Of a DNA stretch of 47,000 bases, positions 23,101 to 35,100 are shown in pieces. The notes below the pieces were generated by a model. The model did no database searches, had not been told where the DNA came from, and saw only the letters and a list, made by a program, of their open reading frames with translations. Numbering within the stretch: the stretch's first letter is position 1; every line of letters begins with the position of its first letter. Source of the stretch: Glandiceps talaboti (lineage: Eukaryota > Hemichordata > Enteropneusta > Spengelidae). The translations under genes were made by a program, and so were the position numbers. The stretch is from positions 24,609,592 through 24,656,591 of the forward strand of contig NC_135554.1 in NCBI RefSeq assembly GCF_964340395.1, in the 5' to 3' direction.

Positions 23101-26100
23101 TGTTGTGGATAAAAATGATAAAAATGTGTTTTTTTTATGCTATTGAGTCACAGCCTGCATATACATTTGTATAGACTGTCAACAGACGCTCGCGCCTTTT
23201 TTGCTACGTTTTATCTAATACTATAATCGTCATCACGCTTCGATCCGGAGCAATACTACTATAATTGCATACTGATAGCGAGGGCCGAGCAACTGTTCTT
23301 CCTTGCCGCACCCTCACACGATAAAAGTAAGGAAATTTTTACTGTAGAATACTTGACATTTGGGTCATAGTTCACAAAGCTTGTCAATTAAAATCAAATG
23401 GCATTGCTAAAACCACCATGTACCAAGCGAGTCAACATATCGAGACGCATTGGAGAGTGTCAAACAAGCGATTATAGTAGTAGTATTGCTCCGGATCGGA
23501 TCGCAGCATGGCGACAACTTTAGTTTTAGATAAAACGTAGCAAAAAAGGCATGATCGACTGTCGACAGTCTAACATTTGTACTAATATTAAAAAGTATGG
23601 GGGAAGTTCAGAGTTTGGTCCATATCACAAGAAATTATGGTGTGCCAGTAGCTTGATGTAGATCTATGATCCCCCCCACCCCCACCCCACCCACCAGCTT
23701 AAACTGATAGACTTTATTCTCACAAGTCAAAGCATGTTTTTTACTACAGGTGCAACATATGTCTTGGACATTGCAATAAATACAGGACTGTGGTTTTTAA
23801 CGATCATAGACTTTAACAGTCAATTTAGACAAACTGTTTCTGACACTAATAGTGAACACAATGAACACTTAAAACTAGCCTTGAGTGGGTGTGTCTGGTC
23901 ACAATGTTGATTTCAAGGCTGAAAGCATTGTGGAAGGACTACATAAACCATACACAATGTTCTCAATACATACAAATCCTTGAAGTACACTGAATTACAT
24001 AAAAAAAAACCTTCGAAATACATTATTGTGACGGTACATGTAAACCTTGAAAATTCCTGTATAAATTGCACTACATGTACATGTTTTGCATGTGATTTAG
24101 CATACATGTACCAGGTTTTTTTTATGTATGAGAGTATGACTATGAGAGGGAAATCAGATCTTGAAATGATAGCTATATATGTTTTTAACAATACTTTTGT
24201 TGGGAGATTGTAAGCAAGATTGCATGTATTCTTTGTGACACTATCATTCTGTGTACACGTATTTTTGGTTTTGTTTATTGCAAATATTCCCCCTCATGTC
24301 TCATCACATTAAGGTGATTTTTATAGCACAGTGGCAATCCTCCATGTTCGTGATGTTACCTGTGTTCTGATTCAAACATTGTCAGTTGTTGGTGGCCGAG
24401 CAGTCAGCTCATAGGCCTCTTGCCTCTGCAGTCTGGGTTCAGACCCGCCAAGCGTCAGCTGGGTTTCATTAACATTTAACCAGGTCTGTATGTAAGAAGG
24501 GTGATGCTCAGTTTGGCCCTGCTGAACAACACAAGTTTTCCCTGGGTACTCCAGTTTCCTCCTGCTTCTTCAACACTAGGGCACTGCTCTTGTGGCGACC
24601 ATTGAACAAATTTCCAAATTTATTTTGACAAATAACGTTTATTATTATTGAATCCCCTTCTATAGGACCCTTCCAGTTTAAAACTAAAATGTTTTCCCCA
24701 AAGCATATTGTGAAGATTATATATTTTCTACTGTAGGTGACAGGTGAAGCCAATGAGAAACAGGTTCTTGAAGCACTGAAGCGGTACAGTAACCGAGCAA
24801 ACTACATGCACAAGACTCTGTGTACTCTATTTAACATGACACAGACTTTAGATAAAGCCAGAGTTGATATTGTCCAGGTAAGATATATATACTTTAAGTA
24901 TTTGAATCTATATCATCACCAAAAATCTGACATGCAAAGGGGAGGTGGGCCTTTTATTTTCAAAAGGGATATATTGGTAGTGTAAATTATTACGTATGTA
25001 CAAGTAATTAATTTACATATATTACTATAGTATTAGTGGCACTTGCACTGCAGTGAAATGCCGAAAACATTATTGTATATCAGTATGCAAATTACATGCA
25101 AATGAGTGTGCAATCGTCCCTTGTATGAAAAAGCATGTGATTGCACAATACATTTTTTAGATGCATGATTTTGGCCGAAATTTGCTGATTTTGATAAACA
25201 TTTATGCTAACAGAGCCCCATGCCATGTGATTGCCAGTGTGGGTACCCAGTTGTATTTGCAGTCATACTTGCCATGTTTTCTGTTGCACTTTCACTTGGT
25301 ACATTGTAGCTTGTGACAGTATATTTGCATGGCTGCACCATAGACCCTCCACATAGACCCTCCACGTGGAGGGTCTATGGCTGCACAGAACACCACAAAC
25401 ACTCGTACAAATCCCCTGAGTATGCCACACTTGCAGTCATGTGTCATCGGGTTCTGTTATAGTATAGTATTACATCTTTGCATTTGATCAGATACATGAC
25501 TGTGTATCTCTATTTTAATCTGTTTATCATTATGAGTGCTATGGTGTCACAATATATGCACTTTGATGAATAGTTCAGTAATACTTATATATATATATAT
25601 ATATATGAATACATGTACATGTGCCTTGATCAGTAAACCATTCCACAAAATCCCTCTCAGTTGGGGGAAATAACTACTGGTACATATAGTTTAAAAAAAT
25701 GAATGAAACCCCCAGTCTGTAGTTGCCCAATACATATCAGTGATGTAGATACAATAACCTGTAGCCATACAAAATAACCCTTTGAACCTTGCATGTAACT
25801 GGCTGTAAAAAATTTAAAATGGTGCAAAATGATATTCATTCGCCCATCTACTACTTCTACATGCCTACTTCAAAAGTTATCTACATCACTGCATATACCT
25901 TCCTTTGTTTCAATAACTGTACTGCTTGTGAGATACAGGTACATGTATTACATACTTTTCAAATTCTGAACAACCACTTTTCCATACCAGTAGACATACT
26001 GGTACCACAAGTACAATTAGTAATTGTTGTTATCACAAGATGTGAATACAAACGCATTATGCTTACATATAATTGCCCAACGTCAGATGACTGACGCATT

Positions 26101-29100
26101 GGAGGTTTCCACAAAAAAGAAAAAAGTAAAAAGTAAAAAGAAAATTTCATGCTACAGTGAATTTTTTATTCAAATTATGTGCGGAAGTGTTTTGTTTGTT
26201 GTACATGTATGAAAACATGCTCAGTGCAGCAAAACAAACATTCTGAATAAAACTTTTTTACATTTAGATACGGGTAGTATAGTGTTACACAATGTGAATG
26301 AAAACATAGCCTTTTATAAGGAGATTATGCTATACTTGGATATGCTCCTGCTGTGCATAGGGGAGGTGACTGAAATCATCTTTACAATGGAAAATTACCT
26401 TTACCCTGAAAAAAAAAGAAAAAAAAAGGAAAAAATTAATTCACTTGAATGGCTAGAATTGTTTAACAGTAGTTTTGTTGCTTCATACATGATACATTGA
26501 TTGTACAACATTGATCGATTTATAAACTCAAGAACTGCAGTAACCAGATTTTGAAAGTAGAACGCTATACATGTAGTATAGAATATTGTTCTCAGGATCA
26601 CACGTGTATATGTGACTGTACATTGAATTATGGAACGTAACACCTTGTCTTTTAAACGAGGTCATACTGTACTGCAAGCCTGTTGGCACCAGTTGATCAT
26701 TAGTCCATTATTATATCAAGGCCATTTACCAGTACAATGTATTTGCAAGTCAGTTTGTACAGTTATGGAGGCCAGTTCTCAAGACCTGTATCTTGTTACA
26801 TGTAAATTATTAAGCACAGACATTTTAATACCATTATTTTCAAGTCAGTTTGGTTGTTGTGATCAAGCCGACCATTTTTCAATGCTTGTATCCTGTTACA
26901 TGTAAATAATAGTCATCTATTCTGGGATCTCAGTTTTACAAACAATATTGAACAGCTTAAGAACTGTGACAGCAAATCATTTTCATTTTAAATATGAAAA
27001 TTAAAAGTATGGGTTGTCAACAATTGAGGAAATTATTAGTTGATATTATTACGATATAGCACAGTAAGATTACATGTAACTTGTTGCAAATTTTGACTTT
27101 AGAATTTATTAGAATATTAGAACTCATTCTGGCATATTATATTAGAATGAATTTTAAATAAAGTTAGGGGAACAGTTTATTCATCTTTTTGTTGGTCAAA
27201 TTTAAGAAAAATGTAATTCACTCAATAGTTTGCAAATTGATATATTAATTTGCATATTATATTAGACCAGTACTTATTTACATATTAGGAAGTCAGTGTT
27301 TCTATTAGTGCTGGTTTGTATATTGTGGTACCATTGTATGAGTGATGATTTGCATATATTGTGATGTCATTTAATTGGCTATGGTATATTGAAATGCTAA
27401 TTGCATATTGCATTGCTTTCTCCATGCCAATTTGTAGAGTGATAGTGAACTAGTTCTAATTTGCATATTGCTATACTCCAACAGTACTGATTTTCATATT
27501 GTGATATTAATCTTTTTCTAATTTACATATTGCTATATTCCACCAGTACTAATTTGCATATTGTGATATTCTAGTGCTAATTTACTGTGATATTCTGCTA
27601 GCGCAAATTTACAGTGTGATATTCTGCTAGTGCTAATTTGCATAGTGTGATATTTTACGTGCTAATTTGCATATTGTGATGTTCTACCAGTGCTGATTTG
27701 TATATTGATATTCAACTAAGTGCTCATTTGCATATTGTGATATTTTGTCAATGCCTATTTCCATATCATATGATGTCATTCTAGGAGTGCTCATGTGCAT
27801 TCTTCAGGCAATCAGTGGGCAATGTTGAAAATTGAAAATTACACTTCTAGTAGGTATTACAAACTGTAACCAATTAAACATGTGTTTGTTTGTTTGTTTG
27901 TTTTCAGCTTATATTACCAGGAATGGCCAACCACAGACAACACTTAGGAGTGCAAATGGCTGCAAGGTACCACTTCTGTTTTTATTTTAACTATTTTCAT
28001 AAATTTTGACAGAATGTCAATCAAAACCTGCTGTATTTAAAGTTAACACTGCAGTTATTTAAATGATTCACTTAAATGCAGGGTTATTTAAATATTACCA
28101 GTATGAGAATGAGTCAAATAAAATTGTAGTGACTAAGAAAAAAACATGAACATAATCAGAACATGACGTATAAAGATCTCCATTGTCATTTATCATGTGA
28201 TTTGTATAAATTACATTTCAGTGCTTGTCTTTACAACCTGTCCAAGCAACAGTTAGCTGACAACATCCATATATCAGTTCTAAAAGATGTGATCCAGTTG
28301 ACAATGGATGCCATGGAAACGTTTCCAAATCACCAGCAACTTCAGAAGAATGCCCTTCTCACATTGTGTAGTGATACCATACTGCAAGATGTGGTAAGAT
28401 TGGAACTTTCTTGCGAGTCAGCAAGTCTCTATCATACGATATGTCATACTGCATGAATACCAGGCCTGCACACTCTCAGTATCTGTGATTATTTTTTAAT
28501 CAGACAAATTTAAGATAGGGGTGTGCCACCCATGTTATAAATTCCTACCCATATTGTAGGTATAAAATTCAAATATTTAATGTGTAGAAATACTTTTTCA
28601 GCTTTATACTATTAATTTTGAAATCCTCATGGATTTTGACATTTTTATTTTTATAAATATTGACAGTAAATGATTACAAATGATAACCTTGACATTTTAT
28701 AAATGAAAAGTACCGGAGTTTTCCGAAAACAAGCCCATCCGAAAAGTTGCCCATTGGCGATCATTTGGCGGGTGGGCGTCTAATGGGTTTTCAGATTCAC
28801 TACGGCAAGAATTTTGCCTCGTTATATTGGTAACGTTAGTTTTTATTTAGTTCGAATGTTCCGTTAAAAAAAACATAAACTTAGAGTGCCAATAAAAAAT
28901 GGATGTTTTTTAGACGAGGAGAATGTGATCGTGAAGGTAGGTACATACACCTTTGTGCTGAGATCGATCAACAAGTCGGCAGATGACTCATGGAGACCCG
29001 CAGACGTCACTGTCAATGCGACACACTGGGTCTAAAAATAGGTCAGGGTAATTTGCATGGTGAGTGTGCACACAAAGTGAATTACATCGAGTGAGAGTTG

Positions 29101-32100
29101 AAGTAATGTGTAATGTTATGTATAAATGAGTTCATGGAGATTTAACGATCGGTACAAGGCTAATGTCAAGTTTATCCAGGGTGAACAAATCATTTTGTGA
29201 ACTGGTGGTCCCCGGACCAGTGATGAAAAAAATGCAGTGGTCCTGCTAAAAAAATTAGTGGTCCCAAGTCCCGCTAATGTGAAACATTGAATCTTGCCTA
29301 TGAATCTGTATATTCAGACGTACACTATTTTTAGTTGAACAATATCCACTTTATAATAATAAATATAAAGTTGACATGCTTGGTTTCAGTCAATTGACAA
29401 TTCTATTCTATTTGTAATGGTTATTTTTGAGGCATCGACGCAACAATACAATCGATGCTGATAGAATGATAGCAAATAAAATGTTTCATTTGATATATTT
29501 GAATTATTATAAAATGAAATTATTATTCTTGTCTTCCTAATTGTTGTGTCCCTAAACTGGTATGTCCCCATTAGTAATGATATGAGCCACATGACTGTTG
29601 AGTGTTGACTGCCAAATAATCGCCCTGAGCTTCTATTTAGTTCCTCTGTTGTGGTTCCGAATTTGCTGATTTTCCGGATAGTGGCCCAGGGCTAGTTTTC
29701 GGAAAACTCCGGTATATTCATTGAACTCATAACTAATATGGAGAATATGAAATTGTTTATTTATTTTTGCAGACATTTGACAGATTTCGTGCTGCCAAAC
29801 TTGTAATGGATTGTTTGTGTACATTTGAAGACGCCTCTATGAGTAGAATGGCTGTTGCAATTTGTTCAATCCTGGCAGCTAAGATATCGACAGAACAGAC
29901 TGCTTTGTTAGGTAGCAAGCCATATATGAAGGTGAGTATGTGTCTTCACTTTTCACCTCAAATGTAGTGAAGACCGCAAAATATAGATGAAATGAATGCA
30001 AAACTGTAATCTTTTGTTTGGAGTTTGTACATACATGTAAGACATGTCTTGTGATCCTTACAAGATGCTTTCAAATTTTAGCAATCTTACTGGATGAAAT
30101 ATCAATATGAAATATTATACCATGCACAAGCCAGGTTCAACAAAAAATATGGAATATATACTCTTGTTGTTCTACATCACTGCATTCGAAATATGTCAAA
30201 ATGCTCAAAATTGCCATTACTTTTCCCAATTTACTTTTTATATTACTCCCAAATATTTTTCTACATTCGGCCGGAAAACACTTGTGACCGAACGAATGTC
30301 ACTACAAGTGACAAAGACCCCTTAGGTCACTCATATTTTTCTTGGCTGAAGGAAGAAAAATATTGGGGAATAATATAAAATAATGTATATGTCCTTATTT
30401 TTCATCTGTTATTTTTATAGTCATGAGTTCAGAATAGTATATTGACCTTTTTTTTGGTGGGGTTTTGTTTTTCAACAGAAATTACTAAATATTGTGAAGA
30501 CAAAAGCAGAAGAAGTTCAAGCTGATGTCACCTTGAAATTCACCTTGAGTGCCCTGTGGAATTTAACCGATGAATCTCCTACTACGTGCAGTATATTTCT
30601 CAATGAAGGTGGACTTGAACTACTCATGCATATCCTAGAGGTATATAAATTGCTTCTACTTTTTTGTGGTCATTACGTTAAAGTATAGAGACCCTACACG
30701 AAACACATAGAGTCTATAGTTAAAGCTGCCACTAGTATAAAAGAGATTAGTTTGCACATAAGTGAGTGTTTGTTTGGTGTGATAATCTCCAAGATGATAA
30801 GAGATTGAGCAAATTGTCAGGGTAACCAATCTCCCTGGTAATCATGAGATTAGAGGTGCTTTAATTTAGATAAGAGGAGAAGAATGGACAAGATGTCTTT
30901 ATTTAGTTAATAAAGAGTGAATTATATACAGCTGAAAGAGAGAAAAGTAGCCAGGGAAAGAAGGAACAAAAGTTTTATATCACCACAAAAATCAACCAGT
31001 CAATTGATCAATATCACCAAGTTTTTTATAACCACAAAAATTAATCCATTCAATCAATCAATTGAACAATCATTTACATGCCTGCTGGTCCATGTGGTAG
31101 TTATTTCACAATGACTCAAAAAATAGCTATTTTGTGACAACTCAACACCGTAAAAGTGAAAACCATATTGCCCATTTAAAATTAGAAATGACAGTTTCTA
31201 TTATATCAATCCAACTATTAAAATATGTTGAACCAGACTCTTGTAACCACTAGTACTGTCACAAGGAAACCTGATATACATGTAATATAGATAAAAAACT
31301 GACATTATTTATTGGTTATCGATAAATTTAATTTTTAAAAATTAATGAGTCTCAGTTCCATTGTTTCTATTTCAAGCACAATGGTGACGTATTTAGATAG
31401 ACGTGAGTTGCTATTGTCATGAACCTGGGAATAAAAACCTATATTCTTTTGGTTTGAACGCCTTCAACCTGGCTTGTGAGTTGTATAGTATACTACATTA
31501 TAATGACAGCTATTATTTCTGAGAGGTCAAAGGTTACATTCTTATAATATAGGAGCAGCTGTTTGAAGTACGTCTTTACTGTGTTATCAGCTATTTCTCT
31601 GTCATCTGAAATTGATCTGTTTAGATACAATGAAATCAGATGAAATATAATATAAAGTTAGGTATGGAGGATTATTTTTATGGTGGGAAGACAAGAGGAG
31701 GGGTTGGATTGGGATCAGATTAGGTCAAATTTGTAGGTGTGAAAAACAGTTGCCTGGCCGAGTTATAGAAAAGATTGTCCCAAACAGAAAAATGGTCCCC
31801 ATTTTAATGATCTGTTTGGCTCCTCTGATTAGTACATGTACTTTAATCCAAAACCATGAGATACAAACATTTGGGTTTAACGTTAAGTACCTCTGTCTGA
31901 GTGTTCATTTTATAAGGAATTTGAACTTCCCATGGGTATAGGTAAACATTTCATCATGTCAGTGCAGTGGGGTCGTATCTGTTATGTAATTGTATGGCAG
32001 ATATGACCTGACTACACTGACGTGATGATTTGTCCTTCACAAAGATTTAAGAATCGATACAAAAGTATGGGTTACCATGGAAAAGATATATCATGATTAA

Positions 32101-35100
32101 AAAGCAGTTAAAATTTTTTGTATAGATATTCATATGCTTTTAGTGTAATCAGTTAGATTTATTGTTATGTACAATGTACACTTATTCTATCACTTGCTAC
32201 AAATAATTGCTATCACATCATCAAGACTGTATACGTGTAGTTAGGTGGATCATGTCATTGGGGACAGATTTACTGCATCATCTGTGTTTGTGTGTTTGCT
32301 CTGTATGGGATCTAAATCTGGACATCTGTCACATACAGCTGATAAAAGTAACAGGTGTCTGTGTTTATGAAATCAACAAAGCATTGCTCAATCATGAGTT
32401 TTCACAGTTTAAACATATGTACCAGTAATTAGTACTTATGTATGCACTTACTACTGCTGGAATTTTCACTGCAGTGCTGCATACTGAAAGCCTATAGCAG
32501 CAATAGGCCTTTCCAAAATTTGCGATGGTGGCACTCTACTTCCTGTCTGTGTGTACCTTGGAGGTATACACGGTATAGGTTACTCAGTTAATCATAGAAC
32601 ACTGCTGCTTTCCTTGATGTCTGAACAATACAAAAAACATCCCTGAATTACACTTCTACAGAATACCAAGGAACAAAGCTCTTAAGAAACAGTATGATGA
32701 GGTGATGATACCCTACGATTTGAGCGAGTGGCTGCATTCTCAATTTCCTGTTTGCAATCTGGAATGGCCTATTGTGCATGCATTGGATCTAACACTTTCG
32801 TTTACATCAACATCAAACTTTTAATTTTGGAGAAGATATAGTTGTAGATTGAAATTCTGTCATAAATCTACTCATGCTACTAGACTGACATCAGAAGTGA
32901 ATTAGTATAAATATATTGCAACACTTAATCAATTTATCTTTGGCCTATTGTCCTAAGATATGGTATGGTATGATGTATTAATTAGCACAAGTGATATGCC
33001 AGGATGAACACATGTGACCGATAATTAAAATGTGAAGCAAAAATATTTGACAAATAGACATATTAATTAAATATCATTCAGAGTCATTGTCGTTGCTGAA
33101 ATGAGACTCACTTAACACAAATCCAATGGTACATCTGTGTGTCAGTCGTCACTACCATGTTGCAGTCGGTATGGTTCATACTAGTGTAGTGCATGGTTTA
33201 ACCCCTTCAATACTGAAAACATTCCCGCCAAAATTGTTTGGACAAAATTCTTGTTTTATGTAAGTTTTTGGCATATATCAACTTCATTTTAGACTGGAAT
33301 TAAAGAAATGTTACTTCCTAATAAAGTAATATTATTGTAATTATGAAAATATTCATATAAATTGGGTCCCCATATTATTTAAAACTTGTCTCTAGTCATG
33401 AAAGGGTTAAGGACAGGCAGCTAGCTTTTCAAAATAACTACTCCCACCATGGCAAACATCTGATATAGCACACTACGATACATCACTATCACCTTTGATA
33501 TTGGAAATGCTGATATTTTTTACATTAGGTGTGGAATACAATGAACTCGACACTCCAATGATTGACACATGAATTTGTTTCAAAATTTTCAAAATTGAAT
33601 ATGCAAATGAGGTGGACCATCACAATAGCCCATCTAATAGTAATATAGTAAATCCATCATCATTTTTATAGCAATGAATGTCAAATTAAGTTCAGCATTC
33701 AGGGCACAAAGTCAAGTTTTATTCTTTTAAGAAATTCCTGTCATGAAATTTCATGTATGAAAATAATATCTGTTGAGACATATACTAAAAATATTATAGT
33801 CTTGAGATTGGGTTATATGCCTTCGGTGCAAGGATACACCAACACGCCACTGCAAGTCGTGTTGATTGTATCCGTGCCCTCAGGCATATAACACAATATC
33901 AAGGCAATAATATATACTGTTCTTGATGAACAATATTACTTCCGATTATGAGTCTATTCCTAGATGTAATAAACTTTATATTCAATACATTTTTCAGTCA
34001 ATCTTGACAAGTTAGTTGACAATGACGTACCTTATCATGCCATTTGTCATTCTTTTTATAGATTTTCCCCAATGAAACTGCGGTGGAAACCAAAGTACTT
34101 GGATTGATCGTAAGTATATTCAACGTTTGCCACCATATTGGATTTTCAATCTATAATATTTTGACTCTCACTGTGAGTATGTGAATTTTGTGAAACGTGT
34201 ATTGAATCAAGTTTTTGAGTTATTGATCAATGTGTATACAAAATAGATTGATATACATTTTTATATTATTTGAAGTGTTTTATTGACTGATGTACTTCTG
34301 ATAATGAGTACCAAAGAAAGGCTTGAGTCTTGAACTTGTTTTGCACCTTTGTTGGCTTTTAAATTTTTTTCACGAAGTTAATGGCAGAGATCAGAAAACA
34401 TAGTTTTGTTGCATATTTTGAATATTTATAGATTTCATTTGGAACCATCTTCCACCTAACATCGTAAAAATTACAATGCCAGACCATTTCAGAACAGCTG
34501 TTACAAATTTCATAAAATCTAGGGACTCAAGTAGCCAGAAATAAACAATATCTCTTATATGCATGAATGCCAGTCCTGCTCATTCTTCAGTGTTTGTGCA
34601 GAACATTGTACATATAGAATAAAACAGATCAGAACAGAACAGAACACAATAGAACAGGTCAGAACAGAACACAACAAAATAAAACAACAAAAAACTAAAT
34701 AAAACAAAACAAACAATAGAACACAACAGAAGATGAGGTGAAACTGATGCTGTGTAGAATTAATGCGATGTTCTGGCAATAGCCATAGATCATTTTTGGA
34801 CCAAGAAAGATGATTGTGATTGGTAGCTGCAAATGTTAAAATTATTACGAGTAACACTGAAGTAAAGCACTTTCTCTTTGTGCTACACTCATTTATAGCA
34901 TTCATATTACAATGAATAACACTGAAGTAAAGCACTTTCTCTATGTGCTACAACACTCATTTATAGCATTGATATTACAATGAGTAATTCAGAAGTAAAG
35001 CACTTTATGTGCTACACTCATTTATAGCATTCATATCAAGTGTAAAAGTGTACTGTTTCAATTGAGTTATTTTAAGTCTAGCGTGTGGCCTTTCTAATGT

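Noticed and set aside
23036-23146. Extension of the large copy B exon to a stop at 23146
   Set aside because: Donor GTAAGG follows K348 and the next exon resumes the family sequence; the read-through tail has no homology. An intron-retention isoform cannot be excluded.
24391-24470. Functional tRNA gene
   Set aside because: A- and B-box are present but the acceptor stem and anticodon arm do not pair properly and a SINE body follows.
34555-34935. Minus-strand 126-codon ORF rich in Leu/Phe/Cys/Val that looks like membrane segments
   Set aside because: It lies across the (AGAAC)n array, whose complement reads as hydrophobic codons; it is inside an intron of the opposite strand.
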